Source of the DNA: Lactiplantibacillus plantarum
GTDB lineage: Bacteria; Bacillota; Bacilli; Lactobacillales; Lactobacillaceae
NCBI RefSeq assembly: GCF_014131735.1
Contig: NZ_CP039121.1
Coordinates: 310,001 to 374,000, forward strand
Reading direction: 5' to 3'
DNA length: 64,000 nt
Position numbers and translations under genes: made by a program. Position 1 is the first letter of the stretch. Each line of letters opens with the position of its first letter. This document shows, one piece after another, positions 27,585 through 42,723 of the stretch. The notes beneath the pieces were generated by a model. It did not search any database. It saw only the letters and a list, made by a program, of their open reading frames with translations, and was not told the DNA's origin.

Positions 27585-27889
27585 GGGTTATTTTTTTGCA
27601 ATCTATTATTGAAAAGTTGACTATTAACGTTGATATAACAGTACTTACATAGCTAGATAGGCATTGGTAATTCACTTAATTATATTTAGAAAACGGCTAA
27701 AAACAAGACTCGTTTTGATATATAAGTGGAATATTGTCCATAATGTAACAAGTGTTTAACTAGTTAATTAATAAAAAGTGCAACGAGGTGTGGAGGGTGT
27801 TAAAAGCGTTTGCCGTTGATTTTATGAGGAAGTTCGTTATCATAAAGAAGATAAGCAGAAACTAGTGAATGTAGTGAAAGGTGGGCGTA

Positions 27890-28879
27890 ATGCGGATGCT
27901 CGAAAAAATTGAACAATATATTGACAGTTGTATTGAAGCTGGCGACATTTATGGGGCGTCGTTTAGCTTGATCACCCCTAAAGGTATCAATCAATACTAT
28001 CATGGTAAGCAGGGCCGCGATGAGTTTGCCGTGGGCTTAGATCCTGCGATGATTTATGACCTAGCATCGGTAACTAAGGTTGTAGGGACCACGACGAGGA
28101 TTTTTCAGTTGTTATCGGACCACACGATTCATTTAACGGACTCGGTTGCCCGGTTTTTACCTGGGTTCACTCATCCTGAAATAACGATTAAAAACTTGTT
28201 ACTTCATAATAGTGGGCTACCGGCAGATATTGATAACCTGGATAAGATGCAACGTGAAGATCTGATCAAAGCGGTTTATGATGCGCCACTCGTCACGGCA
28301 CCAGGGACAACGTATGTCTATTCAGACCTGGGATTTATTTTATTGGGATGGATTATTCGTGCGGTTGACGGCTCATTGGCTCGGAGTATTCAAGACCACG
28401 TTTGCTATCCACTAGCGATGACCAATACGGGTTATAACTTAAATCGTCCGAAGATTCGGTTTGTGCCGACGGAGTTTGATCCGCGGCGGGGTCAGATTCA
28501 AGGACAGGTGCATGATTATAAAGCCTTTTTGTTGAATGGTGAGAGTGGTCACGCAGGCTTGTTCTCAACGCTGACGGATTTATCCGTATTTATTGAAATG
28601 ATGTTAAACTTTGGTGAATATCAAGGCAAACGGGTGCTGGATGAAAATGTCTTTGACTGGTTAGGCGAGTATGACGAAAATGGCCGGACGTTAGGTTGGG
28701 AACGACGTGCGGGACGACATCAATATTTCCATACTGGTTTTACTGGCCCGGCAGTTGCTTTTGATTTGGATCGTCAAATTGGGCTGGTTGTGTTAACAAA
28801 TCGAGTTTATCCAACTAGTGACAATCAGGTCTGGAACCAAGATCGTAAGCGAGTATTCGATCTGTTTTTTGAATCCTGA
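27890..28879 (+). CDS. Serine beta-lactamase-like hydrolase (class C / DD-peptidase fold)
   Basis: 329 residues. The SxxK nucleophile motif is SVTK at 60-63 in LASVTKVVG, the YxN-type position is YSD in TYVYSDLGF, and the KTG-like box is HTG in YFHTGFTGP. LLLHNSGLPA is a typical block of this family. There is no signal peptide, so the enzyme is probably cytosolic and more likely an esterase or peptidase acting on small substrates than a true beta-lactamase. AAAGGTGGG precedes the ATG at 27890; an in-frame GTG at 27881 is part of that site. A strong terminator follows. Confidence 0.85.
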   Translation: MRMLEKIEQYIDSCIEAGDIYGASFSLITPKGINQYYHGKQGRDEFAVGLDPAMIYDLASVTKVVGTTTRIFQLLSDHTIHLTDSVARFLPGFTHPEITIKNLLLHNSGLPADIDNLDKMQREDLIKAVYDAPLVTAPGTTYVYSDLGFILLGWIIRAVDGSLARSIQDHVCYPLAMTNTGYNLNRPKIRFVPTEFDPRRGQIQGQVHDYKAFLLNGESGHAGLFSTLTDLSVFIEMMLNFGEYQGKRVLDENVFDWLGEYDENGRTLGWERRAGRHQYFHTGFTGPAVAFDLDRQIGLVVLTNRVYPTSDNQVWNQDRKRVFDLFFES

Positions 28880-28913
28880 TGATGGCAGCTTCATTAATAG
28901 TTAGTAGTTAAAT

Positions 28914-28957
28914 TAAATAAGCGTCGCAGCCACTTAAGGCTGCGACGCTTATTTAAT
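28914..28957. terminator. Bidirectional terminator
   Basis: AAATAAGCGTCGCAGCC pairs perfectly with GGCTGCGACGCTTATTT around a 6-base loop, between convergent genes. Confidence 0.9.
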
Positions 28958-29046
28958 TACGATTTCATGACAGCTAGACCGCTGAAGTGTTTGGCACTTG
29001 TGGGTGCTAAGCAAACGCTATTTTGCTTTTTGCTTCTATATATACG

Positions 29047-29562
29047 TTATTTTTGCAACCAGCGAAGTCCGGGAACATGACGTGCAATTTTATAACCAGC
29101 GGCACCGATAATGACACCAGCCCAATTTGTGATGACATCATCGATATCAACCCAACGTTTGAGGTTAACCAACCAGTCAAGGATGAATTGTCCCAGCTCG
29201 AGTGTTAGCCCCGTAAGAAATCCCAACCAAATAAAACGACGCCAAGGCAAGTCGGGAAAATTCCATGCCAGTAAACCGCCCAATGGAACAGTGAGGAGAA
29301 CGTTGAGCCAAAATTCAATGTCAAGTTGTTGGAAAGGAATCACGTTCAGCTTAACGGGTCCCCATTGAATATATTGAATAACGAGTTGGGTACCAAAATT
29401 GTAACTGGTAGGTGTATAGCAAAAAGCAGTTAAGACCCAGAGAAAGGCAATTAAACTGAGTTGCTTAAAACGCTGGATATTTGTGCGCACTGATCGCGTA
29501 CAAGCGTATAGTAGAACAATAAACATTAATGAAATCAAAAAGAATGGTAGCCAAGCTAGCAT
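29047..29562 (-). CDS. VanZ-family membrane protein
   Basis: 171 residues with about five membrane helices. NVLLTVPLGGLLAW, GLTLELGQFILDW and RWVDIDDVITNWAGVIIG form the VanZ-domain pattern, with the conserved Glu-x-x-Gln and Asp-Ile-Asp-Asp motifs. VanZ proteins raise teicoplanin tolerance in vancomycin-resistant enterococci, but most homologues are chromosomal proteins of unknown role in the cell envelope. The ATG follows AAAGGAGCGAC. It stands between a serine hydrolase and the rrn operon, with no resistance genes nearby, so no van function is implied. Confidence 0.85.
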   Translation of the reverse strand: MLAWLPFFLISLMFIVLLYACTRSVRTNIQRFKQLSLIAFLWVLTAFCYTPTSYNFGTQLVIQYIQWGPVKLNVIPFQQLDIEFWLNVLLTVPLGGLLAWNFPDLPWRRFIWLGFLTGLTLELGQFILDWLVNLKRWVDIDDVITNWAGVIIGAAGYKIARHVPGLRWLQK

Positions 29563-29643
29563 AATTTAGTCGCTCCTTTAATTAAATAGTATAGAGAAAA
29601 AAAGCTGGTTTGACTATTAATAAAAAGAAATTCAGAAAAAGTG

Positions 29644-29672
29644 TTGACACTTTTTACTTCAATTGGTATATT
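29644..29672 (+). promoter_or_regulatory. rrn promoter P1
   Basis: TTGACA - 17 bp - TATATT, about 360 bases upstream of mature 16S. Confidence 0.85.
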
Positions 29673-29732
29673 AGTAAACGTTGCTGCTACGGCAGATGCA
29701 TCTCACCACCAAATAATTATTGAAATTAGTTG

Positions 29733-29761
29733 TTGACAATTTCTTCAGTAATTGGTAAGAT
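29733..29761 (+). promoter_or_regulatory. rrn promoter P2
   Basis: TTGACA - 17 bp - TAAGAT, 89 bases after P1. The two share related downstream sequences (GTTGCTGCTACGGCA and GTTGTCGCAACGGCA), suggesting a duplicated promoter unit. Confidence 0.8.
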
Positions 29762-29823
29762 AGTTTCTGTTGTCGCAACGGCAACTATGACAAATTAATC
29801 AAGTTACTTCTTAAAAAAAGTTG

Positions 29824-29852
29824 TTGACAAGATATTGATTAAGATGTTATGA
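29824..29852 (+). promoter_or_regulatory. rrn promoter P3
   Basis: TTGACA - 17 bp - TTATGA, 91 bases after P2, nearest to 16S. Its -10 is the weakest of the three. Confidence 0.7.
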
Positions 29853-30033
29853 TGATTAAGTTGTGTTAAGCGATTAACGCACGGAATTAGATCTTTGAAA
29901 ACTGAACAAAGTTTCGACGAATCAAATGTGTAGGGTCTCTTGATTTTGAATCAAGAGCAAAACATTTGCGAAGTCAATTCGCTAGCAAATAAATTTTAGT
30001 ACAACATTAAATGAGCTTTTTAGAACTCATCAT

Positions 30034-34726
<4,693 letters not shown>

Positions 34727-34797
34727 GTAATTGGTGTTCCGGTTCATATGAAGATATTTGATATTAGCTAGTTTTGAGAGCACAAGTTTCTCAATAG

Positions 34798-34914
34798 TGT
34801 GGTGACGATGGCGAGAAGGATACACCTGTTCCCATGTCGAACACAGAAGTTAAGCTTCTTAGCGCCGAGAGTAGTTGGGGGATCGCTCCCTGCGAGGGTA
34901 GGACGTTGCCATGC
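34798..34914 (+). rRNA. 5S ribosomal RNA
   Basis: 117 bases; TGTGGTGACGATGGCGAGAA at the 5' end pairs with the 3' GGACGTTGCCATGC region, and CCCATGTCGAACACAGAAG is the conserved 5S core. Confidence 0.96.
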
Positions 34915-34919
34915 AACCT

Positions 34920-34949
34920 AAGGAATCGTTAATTCGATTCCTTTTTTTT
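34920..34949 (+). terminator. Terminator of the rrn operon
   Basis: AAGGAATCG pairs with CGATTCCTT around TTAATT, followed by eight Ts. No tRNA genes lie between 5S and this terminator. Confidence 0.9.
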
Positions 34950-34990
34950 GTTGCCAAAAATTAGCCTACTGGGCGAACTAAGACTAAATT

Positions 34991-35245
34991 TTGAAATTCA
35001 AACGGCGGGTCGGATTATTAGGAATCCCGGTACCCATCAGCGCATTTGGAATTCAACCCATACTATTAATCACCGGCACGATCTACTTATTGGGGGTAGC
35101 TGGCAGTGATGGGGGAGCTGTCAAAACGAGAGACAGTAGCGTTCGGATTTTGAGAGTCAGGCGTAAATGGCGTACGTTTGGTTGGTTAGAAAAATCGATG
35201 CTAGTTTCAAGCGATAAAGTGATTCAGCTCAGTCTAAGGTACTAG
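34991..35245 (+). pseudogene. Possible remnant of a membrane transporter, next to the rrn operon
   Basis: An 84-codon frame begins with GLLGIPVPISAFGIQPILLI, which reads like the last helix of a major-facilitator exporter, and then loses that character after about residue 40. No ribosome site or promoter precedes it. It most likely is the decayed 3' end of a transporter gene lost at the rrn border, or a chance frame. The rest of the stretch to 35427 holds only the promoter of the next gene. Confidence 0.3.
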
Positions 35246-35427
35246 GTATTGGTTTACGAACTTGGCCATTACTAACCGCTAATACGGGCTCGTGGGCCTA
35301 ATGTCATTTAATTTGGACAGTATCCGTCATAACCATGTAAAAATCATGTAAATTCGGGAGCAATAATTGTTATTCTAGCAGTTACGTGCTATGTTATTAT
35401 CATATTTTATGAAGTGGAGTGATAGTT

Positions 35428-35688
35428 ATGGCTCAGATTTCTGTGGGGGATCGGGTTAAATGTCAAAAGAACGGCAATACCGATTATGATTTTTATGCTA
35501 AAGTTGAAAAAATTTACGAGAACTCCGCCTTCGTCACAATTACTCATTATGATTTGCGGGATGATATTAATGTGGCAGAACTTCAATATCGGGCAGTGAT
35601 CGCCTTAAAGAAGATGAAACCCGCTAAACCGACTACTGGTGAAGCGAAGCAGCTACAGGCAGTTAGTGCGGCCATGTTAGCTGAATAA
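35428..35688 (+). CDS. DUF2187-type small protein
   Basis: 86 residues. SVGDRVKCQKNG, then AKVEKIYENSAFVTITHY matches the small SH3-like beta fold of DUF2187 proteins (YkvS-like): a G-D-x-V start, then a K-V-x-x-I-Y-E-N-S strand. Function is unknown; the fold suggests binding of RNA, DNA or protein. The C-terminal 25 residues are Lys- and Ala-rich and probably extended. The ATG at 35428 has AAGTGGAGTGATAGTT upstream; an in-frame ATT-region start three codons earlier is less likely. A terminator follows. Confidence 0.7.
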   Translation: MAQISVGDRVKCQKNGNTDYDFYAKVEKIYENSAFVTITHYDLRDDINVAELQYRAVIALKKMKPAKPTTGEAKQLQAVSAAMLAE

Positions 35689-35716
35689 ATTAAGAATATC
35701 GATGCAACATGTAGGT

Positions 35717-35759
35717 AATGGGTTGTTCAAGAATTTGATTCTTGAACAACCCATTTTTA
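35717..35759 (+). terminator. Terminator after the DUF2187 gene
   Basis: ATGGGTTGTTCAAGAA pairs with TTCTTGAACAACCCAT, followed by TTTTT. Confidence 0.9.
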
Positions 35760-36046
35760 GTTTGGCTGCAAAGCTTTTCGGTGTGATGGAGTGCCCTGGT
35801 TGGGACTGATTTTATGATGATTAGAGGCCAACTGACTTAATGAATCTGTCCGTTAGAGCTTTAACAGATTGGATATTTAACAATCATTCACGCGGGTGTT
35901 GTTACAAGCTAATTGTGCACGTCTCTTTATTCGGTGTAGCAAACTTTTTTGTTGGCAATCTGACTTTTAGCCTGTACATCATTGGTTTCAATGGTACAAT
36001 GGATATTAGTAGTTGATAACTGTTCTAAAGTAAGGAGGAGTTTTGA
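35760..36046. other. Intergenic stretch before the drug exporter
   Basis: About 290 bases with a probable -10 TACAAT at 35995-36000 and no gene or structured element that I could support. Confidence 0.45.
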
Positions 36047-37462
36047 ATGCAGACAGCTAATCAAAATGTAACGTTGACGGGGCGTCGACGCTTCTGGTTC
36101 ATTTTTACGCTGTTGCTTGGGACTTGGACCATGTCGATCAGTCAGTCTTCCTTGTCGACGGTCTACCCAACATTTATGCGCGACTTTGGCATCTCGGCCT
36201 CAACCGTGCAATGGTTAACGACCGGCTTTATGTTGACAATGGTCGTCATGATGCCAATCAGTCCGTGGTTGTTGAATAATATTGGGTTTAAGAAATTATT
36301 CTTAGCCGTTTTGGTGCTTTTCGATATTGGTTCAATCATTATTTATTTCGCACCCAGTTTTGGTGTGATGATGGTCGGTCGCCTAATTAAAGCGGCGGCA
36401 GTTGGCGTGCTGTTTCCCTCGTATCAATCCATTTTACTGACGATTACGCCCGAGGAAAAACGGGGTAGTACGATGGGTGTCGCCGGGTTGGTCATGGGAT
36501 CAGCATTAGCATCTGGCCCGATTATTTCCGGTGTGGTTTTGAAGTTTACCGATTGGCACGGATTGTTTGCCGTCTTCATCACGGTGGCAACTTTGTTGAT
36601 CCTAATTAGTTTCACAACGATCAAGGACGTGATGGTCAATAAGCCTTCAAAGCTGGATTTGCTCTCAATCGTGACGTTACTGGGCTTTGCTGGGATTTTA
36701 TACGTCGTGAATGAGATTGGTAAACCCAATGTGAACTGGACGTTCGGTTGGCTGTTATTAGCGGTTTCAGTACTAGCGGTGGCTTACTTTACTTATCGCC
36801 AATTTCACTTGGAGACGCCGTTATTGGAACTACGGGTCTTAAAAACATTTAATTATGACTTAGCCATTTTCCTAACAGCAATCTCGTACGTGGCGCTGAT
36901 TGTCGTAACAATCATCTTCCCACTCTATTACCAGGGTGTCTTGAAGGTGTCGCCATTCGTTTCAGGCATGTCACTGGTGCCTGGTGCGGTGCTTCTAAGT
37001 ATTTTGAACCCACTTACTGGGAAACTAGCAGAGAAGATTGGATACAAACAAATCATGTTACTTGGTATGAGTATGATCGTTGTTGGTTGGCTGATCTTAG
37101 CACTGATCAATTCAGAGTTGAACCTGCTCACCATGATTTTGCTGGCTGCCTTAATTGAAGGCGGGAATGCCTTTGTCATGATGCCCGCCGTCACATTGGG
37201 GGCTAATTCATTACCCGATGAACTGATTTCACACGGTACCGCTGTGATTACGACGGTTCGTCAAATTCTCGGTTCAGCTGGTGTGGCCGTGGCGACCTTG
37301 GTCTTATCCAACGTGACGCTTGCTCAGAAACAAGCGGGAGCCTCAACGTTGCGTGCGAACTTGCAAGGGTACCATACGGTCTTCTGGATGATGCTCTGCA
37401 TTGAATTGGTTGGCCTCGTGCTTGCGTTACTTTTGCGTGATGGGCGCAAGCAGTCGCATTAA
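36047..37462 (+). CDS. MFS multidrug exporter, DHA2 family (EmrB/QacA-like)
   Basis: 471 residues, about 14 helices. STVQWLTTGFMLTMVVMMP in helices 1-2 and GRLIKAAAVGVLFPSYQSI in helix 4 are DHA2 signatures. Motif C-like GSALASGPIISGVVL in helix 5 marks it as an antiporter. It probably expels toxic hydrophobic compounds in exchange for protons. The ATG is preceded by AAGGAGGAG, an excellent ribosome site. No regulator is adjacent. The gene ends 121 bases before the second IS copy, which may have displaced its terminator. Confidence 0.9.
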   Translation: MQTANQNVTLTGRRRFWFIFTLLLGTWTMSISQSSLSTVYPTFMRDFGISASTVQWLTTGFMLTMVVMMPISPWLLNNIGFKKLFLAVLVLFDIGSIIIYFAPSFGVMMVGRLIKAAAVGVLFPSYQSILLTITPEEKRGSTMGVAGLVMGSALASGPIISGVVLKFTDWHGLFAVFITVATLLILISFTTIKDVMVNKPSKLDLLSIVTLLGFAGILYVVNEIGKPNVNWTFGWLLLAVSVLAVAYFTYRQFHLETPLLELRVLKTFNYDLAIFLTAISYVALIVVTIIFPLYYQGVLKVSPFVSGMSLVPGAVLLSILNPLTGKLAEKIGYKQIMLLGMSMIVVGWLILALINSELNLLTMILLAALIEGGNAFVMMPAVTLGANSLPDELISHGTAVITTVRQILGSAGVAVATLVLSNVTLAQKQAGASTLRANLQGYHTVFWMMLCIELVGLVLALLLRDGRKQSH

Positions 37463-37583
37463 TAATCACGGTGACTGACTACCAGGCGAGAATGACTGAA
37501 GTTAAGTGGGATATGCTTTGAACGCCACTAATTAGACATTAGTGCCTGCACAATCGGTCGGTTAGTCGTAATTAGGCCAAAAG

Positions 37584-39434
<1,851 letters not shown>

Positions 39435-39445
39435 CCGGGGCGCTT

Positions 39446-40354
39446 CTACTTGGCTGTTGCTTTTTGAATCTTTGCCAATTGACGATATTGACTGAGCATC
39501 CAGCTTTGATACGTCTGGTTGGCCGGTAACGTTTCGGTGACCTTCAGTACTGGCACATCGTATTTCCTGGCGAGTTTGACCATGTTCGTGACCAAGTTAC
39601 TATCGGTCTGAGTGTTTTCAACGAAAAAGGCAATCCGGTGGTGCTTGATGTCTTGTTGCATTTGCTGGATATCCTTAGGTGATGGGTCGGAACCCTCTTC
39701 AATTGCATGTGCGAAATGCGTATTGCTGATTCGGTAGCCGATTGCCTTCAATGAGTAGTCAAAGACCGGCTCACTGACAGCGACACGCTGATTATTTGCA
39801 TGCTGTTTCAATTGTTTGATCATAGTGGTTATAGTCTTAGCGTTGGTCTGATACTTTTGGGCCTGCTGTTCAAAATAATGCTTGTGCTGCGGCTGAATTT
39901 TGCTGAGTTCTGTTGCGATTTTAGTTGCTAATTTGGGCATCGTTGTGGGATCGTACCAGACGTGTTCGTTGGCCCCGTCAGTTTTATGAGCCACGTCGGT
40001 TCCCACTGTGATTACCCGGGCGCCCTTGGCTTTGTTGACAGTAAGCTTTTCCATCCAGTCATCGTAGCCGAGGCCGTTGTAAATGATTAATTGGGCGCTA
40101 CTAGCCTGCTTAGCCGTGTTGACGGTCGGCTCGTAGTCGTGGGGGTCAACGCTCGGTCGATCAATAATCGAGGTCACTTGACCATACTTTCCTGCCACCG
40201 CCTTAGCCGTTTGACCATAAAAGTCGAGACTAGCCATGATATTAATTTTGTCGTTAGTCGTTTTACTGGGGGTGCTCGAACTTTGACAGCCTGCTAATAG
40301 GCCGCTGAGTCCCAGTATTATTGCCAAATAAAGCCATATCCGTCGGTTGACCAT
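39446..40354 (-). CDS. Zinc/manganese ABC transporter substrate-binding lipoprotein (ZnuA/TroA family)
   Basis: 302 residues. A signal peptide ends in the lipobox LSGLLAGC, so the mature protein is lipid-anchored outside the membrane. Metal-site markers of cluster A-I proteins are visible: DPHDYEPT (first His), NEHVWYD (second His), and HFAHAIEEGSDPSPKDI with a later ENTQTDS loop. It captures Zn2+ or Mn2+ for an ABC importer. No ATPase or permease gene is adjacent, so its partner is elsewhere. The ATG at 40354 (MVNRRIWLYLAI) gives a normal signal peptide; 24 upstream codons are open but unlikely. The His-rich loop typical of zinc-specific ZnuA is short here. Confidence 0.87.
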   Translation of the reverse strand: MVNRRIWLYLAIILGLSGLLAGCQSSSTPSKTTNDKINIMASLDFYGQTAKAVAGKYGQVTSIIDRPSVDPHDYEPTVNTAKQASSAQLIIYNGLGYDDWMEKLTVNKAKGARVITVGTDVAHKTDGANEHVWYDPTTMPKLATKIATELSKIQPQHKHYFEQQAQKYQTNAKTITTMIKQLKQHANNQRVAVSEPVFDYSLKAIGYRISNTHFAHAIEEGSDPSPKDIQQMQQDIKHHRIAFFVENTQTDSNLVTNMVKLARKYDVPVLKVTETLPANQTYQSWMLSQYRQLAKIQKATAK

Positions 40355-40524
40355 GTATTGTAACCCCATTCTCTTTAAATCGTAACCATTACTGTTAACT
40401 TTACCGAAAGAAACGGTCGTCGTCAAGTCTTTAAGATAAGGTTTAGACTAGGTGAAAACACTGCACTGACTGACGAAAGCTGGTAAAATAGGCATACCTG
40501 AAAAGCGGAAGGCGGGGCACGCAG

Positions 40525-41058
40525 ATGATATTTACGATTGTGATTTTAATTTTACTAGCAAGCGCAATTTTTCGCGGGTTTCACCGCGGATTTGTGATTG
40601 AAATGTTGCATCTGATTGGGACGGTCGTCGTCCTATTGTTTGCACGACTACTCTATCAGCCGTTAGGGACAATGATTAGTAATCTATTGACGAATTTACA
40701 TTTAATTGAAGCTTCAGTGGCGGCAACGTTGATCATTAACCTGGTCGCTTTCTTCGTGTTAATTTCGTTAGGGTGGTCAGTGATTCGGTTGTTAGGCCGT
40801 GTTTCACGTAGCATTACGTGGCTACCAGTTATTAAGCAAGTGAACAGTGTTGCGGGTGGAATCGTGTCATTTGTCGTGACGTATCTGGTTATTTTTGTCG
40901 CGTTGTCGTTGGCGAACATCGTCAATACGAGCTTTATTCAGACGCAAATGACGCAGTCACCGCTCGCCACCTATATTGTGAAGCAGACACCTGGTCTAAC
41001 TAGCCATTACCTCAGTAATTTGATTAATTTTAATGATGGGACGACTACGGATTCCTAG
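40525..41058 (+). CDS. CvpA-family membrane protein
   Basis: 177 residues with four hydrophobic helices (about 1-17, 28-45, 65-90, 108-135). RGFHRGFVIEMLHLIG is the typical CvpA N-terminal block after the first helix, and ITWLPVIKQVNSVAGGIVSF is the second conserved segment. CvpA was named for colicin V production in E. coli; in Firmicutes it is a membrane protein with envelope-related roles. ATG follows GCGGAAGGCGGGGCACGCAG. It is followed by its own terminator and is divergent from the lipoprotein gene. Confidence 0.85.
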   Translation: MIFTIVILILLASAIFRGFHRGFVIEMLHLIGTVVVLLFARLLYQPLGTMISNLLTNLHLIEASVAATLIINLVAFFVLISLGWSVIRLLGRVSRSITWLPVIKQVNSVAGGIVSFVVTYLVIFVALSLANIVNTSFIQTQMTQSPLATYIVKQTPGLTSHYLSNLINFNDGTTTDS

Positions 41059-41095
41059 AGTTCATGGTGGGGGTACGACTGCTTTAAACTAAGAC

Positions 41096-41134
41096 AAAGG
41101 CGTTACTGGTTTTTTGACCAGCAACGTCTTTTTT
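41096..41134 (+). terminator. Terminator after cvpA-like gene
   Basis: GGCGTT-A-CTGGT pairs with ACCAG-C-AACGTC around a T-rich loop, followed by TTTTTT. Confidence 0.8.
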
Positions 41135-41221
41135 GATGAACCGGTTTGTTAGCAACGCACTTTTTTCGGTTCCCGAACGATTGCTAGTTTTTATGGGGTT
41201 ATTTGGCTGATTACTATCATA

Positions 41222-41250
41222 TTGAGCGTCCTTCATGCTATGATTATAAG
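41222..41250 (+). promoter_or_regulatory. Promoter of the folate operon
   Basis: TTGAGC - 17 bp - TATAAG, about 33 bases upstream of the folB start. Confidence 0.65.
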
Positions 41251-41282
41251 TAAAAATGAGCAAGAAAGAGGCTGGGATACTT

Positions 41283-41651
41283 ATGGGCATGATTCGAATT
41301 AATAATTTACGCTTTCACACGTTTAACGGGGTACTTCCGGAAGAACGGCGTAATGGTCAACAACTAGGGCTAGATATTGCCATTAAATATCCTATCGAAA
41401 CCAAGGTTCAACACGATGACGTTCACGAGACCATCAATTACGCGGCGGTCCGTAACGTGGTCGATGAATTTGTAACGACCCATTCATACAAGTTGATTGA
41501 ATCGCTAGCTAACCACTTATTGCAGACGTTATTGACAAGTTTTCCCGCGGCGGATGCAATCAATATTAAAATTCGTAAATATAGCGTACCAATGCCTGGA
41601 ATCTTTGATGATGTGGAAATTGAGGTGGAGGGGACGCCGAATGGCAAGTAG
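41283..41651 (+). CDS. folB: Dihydroneopterin aldolase
   Basis: 122 residues, the normal size of FolB. It converts 7,8-dihydroneopterin to 6-hydroxymethyl-7,8-dihydropterin and glycolaldehyde in folate synthesis. INNLRFHTFNGVLPEER is the N-terminal signature with the pterin-contacting residues, INYAAV and YKLIESLANHL are core blocks with the Glu that grips the pterin, and KYSVPMPGIFDDVEIEV ends the fold. ATG at 41283 follows AAAGAGG; an ATG two codons later is also possible. folK begins within the last 11 bases, so translation is coupled. Confidence 0.94.
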   Translation: MGMIRINNLRFHTFNGVLPEERRNGQQLGLDIAIKYPIETKVQHDDVHETINYAAVRNVVDEFVTTHSYKLIESLANHLLQTLLTSFPAADAINIKIRKYSVPMPGIFDDVEIEVEGTPNGK

Positions 41652-42153
41652 GGAAGAACGGGTTTATTTGAGTGTTGGTTCCAATATTCATCCGCGCGTC
41701 CAAAATATTCAGCAAGCCCTTAGCCGATTACGAGCCGTCAATGGGGTAAACGTGATTGACGAATCTCATTGGTATGAGACTCAACCGTGGGGAAAGCGTG
41801 ATCAGGCCAATTTTTACAATGTTTCGGTATCCTTAACGACTAATTTGACACCAGAAGAACTATTGGATGAATTACATACAATTGAGCAGGCGGGCCACCG
41901 CCAACGCTTGGTTCACTGGGGACCACGTACGATTGATTTGGATATTATTTTTTGGGGCGACCGGCAAATCAACACAGCGACGCTGACGATTCCGCATGCG
42001 CAGGCAGCTAAGCGCAACTTTGTGCTACTGCCAACTGCTGAAATCGCCAAAACTGATGTGTTAGTTGGACCACAAGTGGCCCAATTGATTGCGGCTAATC
42101 AGGATCAGAGTTGGATTAAAAAAGTAAGAAATGTGAGTGAGTTAGATGATTGA
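41641..42153 (+). CDS. folK: Hydroxymethyldihydropterin pyrophosphokinase
   Basis: 170 residues. It transfers pyrophosphate from ATP to hydroxymethyl-dihydropterin. YLSVGSNI is the N-terminal signature, YETQPWG and ANFYNVSVSL bind pterin, and WGPRTIDLDIIFWG is the HPPK signature with the two Asp that hold magnesium. IPHAQAAKRNFVLLP closes the active site. The ATG at 41641 lies inside folB with GGTGGAGGGG upstream. The stop overlaps the folE start by eight bases. Confidence 0.95.
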   Translation: MASREERVYLSVGSNIHPRVQNIQQALSRLRAVNGVNVIDESHWYETQPWGKRDQANFYNVSVSLTTNLTPEELLDELHTIEQAGHRQRLVHWGPRTIDLDIIFWGDRQINTATLTIPHAQAAKRNFVLLPTAEIAKTDVLVGPQVAQLIAANQDQSWIKKVRNVSELDD

Positions 42154-42715
42154 TGAGAAGAACCAAGCAAAGATTGAGCATGCAGTACGAGAAATTTTAA
42201 GTGCAGTTGGTGAAGATCCTGACCGACCGGGATTAGTAGAAACACCAGCACGGGTTGCACGAATGTATGCGGAAGTTTTCGCTACTAAGACCGCCGCACC
42301 ATTTGATAATTATAAACTGTTCAAGGTTGAGCATCCGACTGAAATGGTATTACTTAAGGATATTCCATTCTATTCGATGTGTGAGCATCACCTTTTGCCG
42401 TTTTTTGGCACGGTTCAAGTTGCTTATGTGCCGCAGCATGAACAAGTGATTGGCTTGAGTAAGATTCCTCGCTTGATTGACTATTGCAGTCAACAGCCGA
42501 ACGTTCAGGAGCGGTTGACAGTTTCCATTGCAACAGAATTACAACGAATTCTTGACCCGGCTGGGATCGCGGTCTCAATCACGGCGCGGCACATGTGCAT
42601 GGAGATGCGGGGTGTTAGCAAACCGGGTGTGCATACGGAAAGTAGCTATTACAGTGGTCAATTCAAGACGGATTTAGACTTGAAACGAGAATTCTTACAG
42701 CGAATCGCAAAGTAG
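42146..42715 (+). CDS. folE: GTP cyclohydrolase I
   Basis: 189 residues. It opens GTP to 7,8-dihydroneopterin triphosphate, the first step of folate synthesis. Zinc ligands are Cys 79 and His 82 in SMCEHHLLPFFG and Cys 151 in ARHMCMEMRG. QERLT and the GVxKPG-type end (RGVSKPGVHTESSYYSG) are typical. The ATG overlaps the folK stop, showing coupled translation. Position third in the operon, after folB and folK, is the known order in L. plantarum. Confidence 0.95.
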   Translation: MIDEKNQAKIEHAVREILSAVGEDPDRPGLVETPARVARMYAEVFATKTAAPFDNYKLFKVEHPTEMVLLKDIPFYSMCEHHLLPFFGTVQVAYVPQHEQVIGLSKIPRLIDYCSQQPNVQERLTVSIATELQRILDPAGIAVSITARHMCMEMRGVSKPGVHTESSYYSGQFKTDLDLKREFLQRIAK

Positions 42716-42723
42716 GTGATTGA

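Noticed and set aside
29047-29562. VanZ protein as evidence for glycopeptide resistance
   Set aside because: No vanHAX or regulatory genes are nearby; isolated VanZ homologues are common chromosomal genes.
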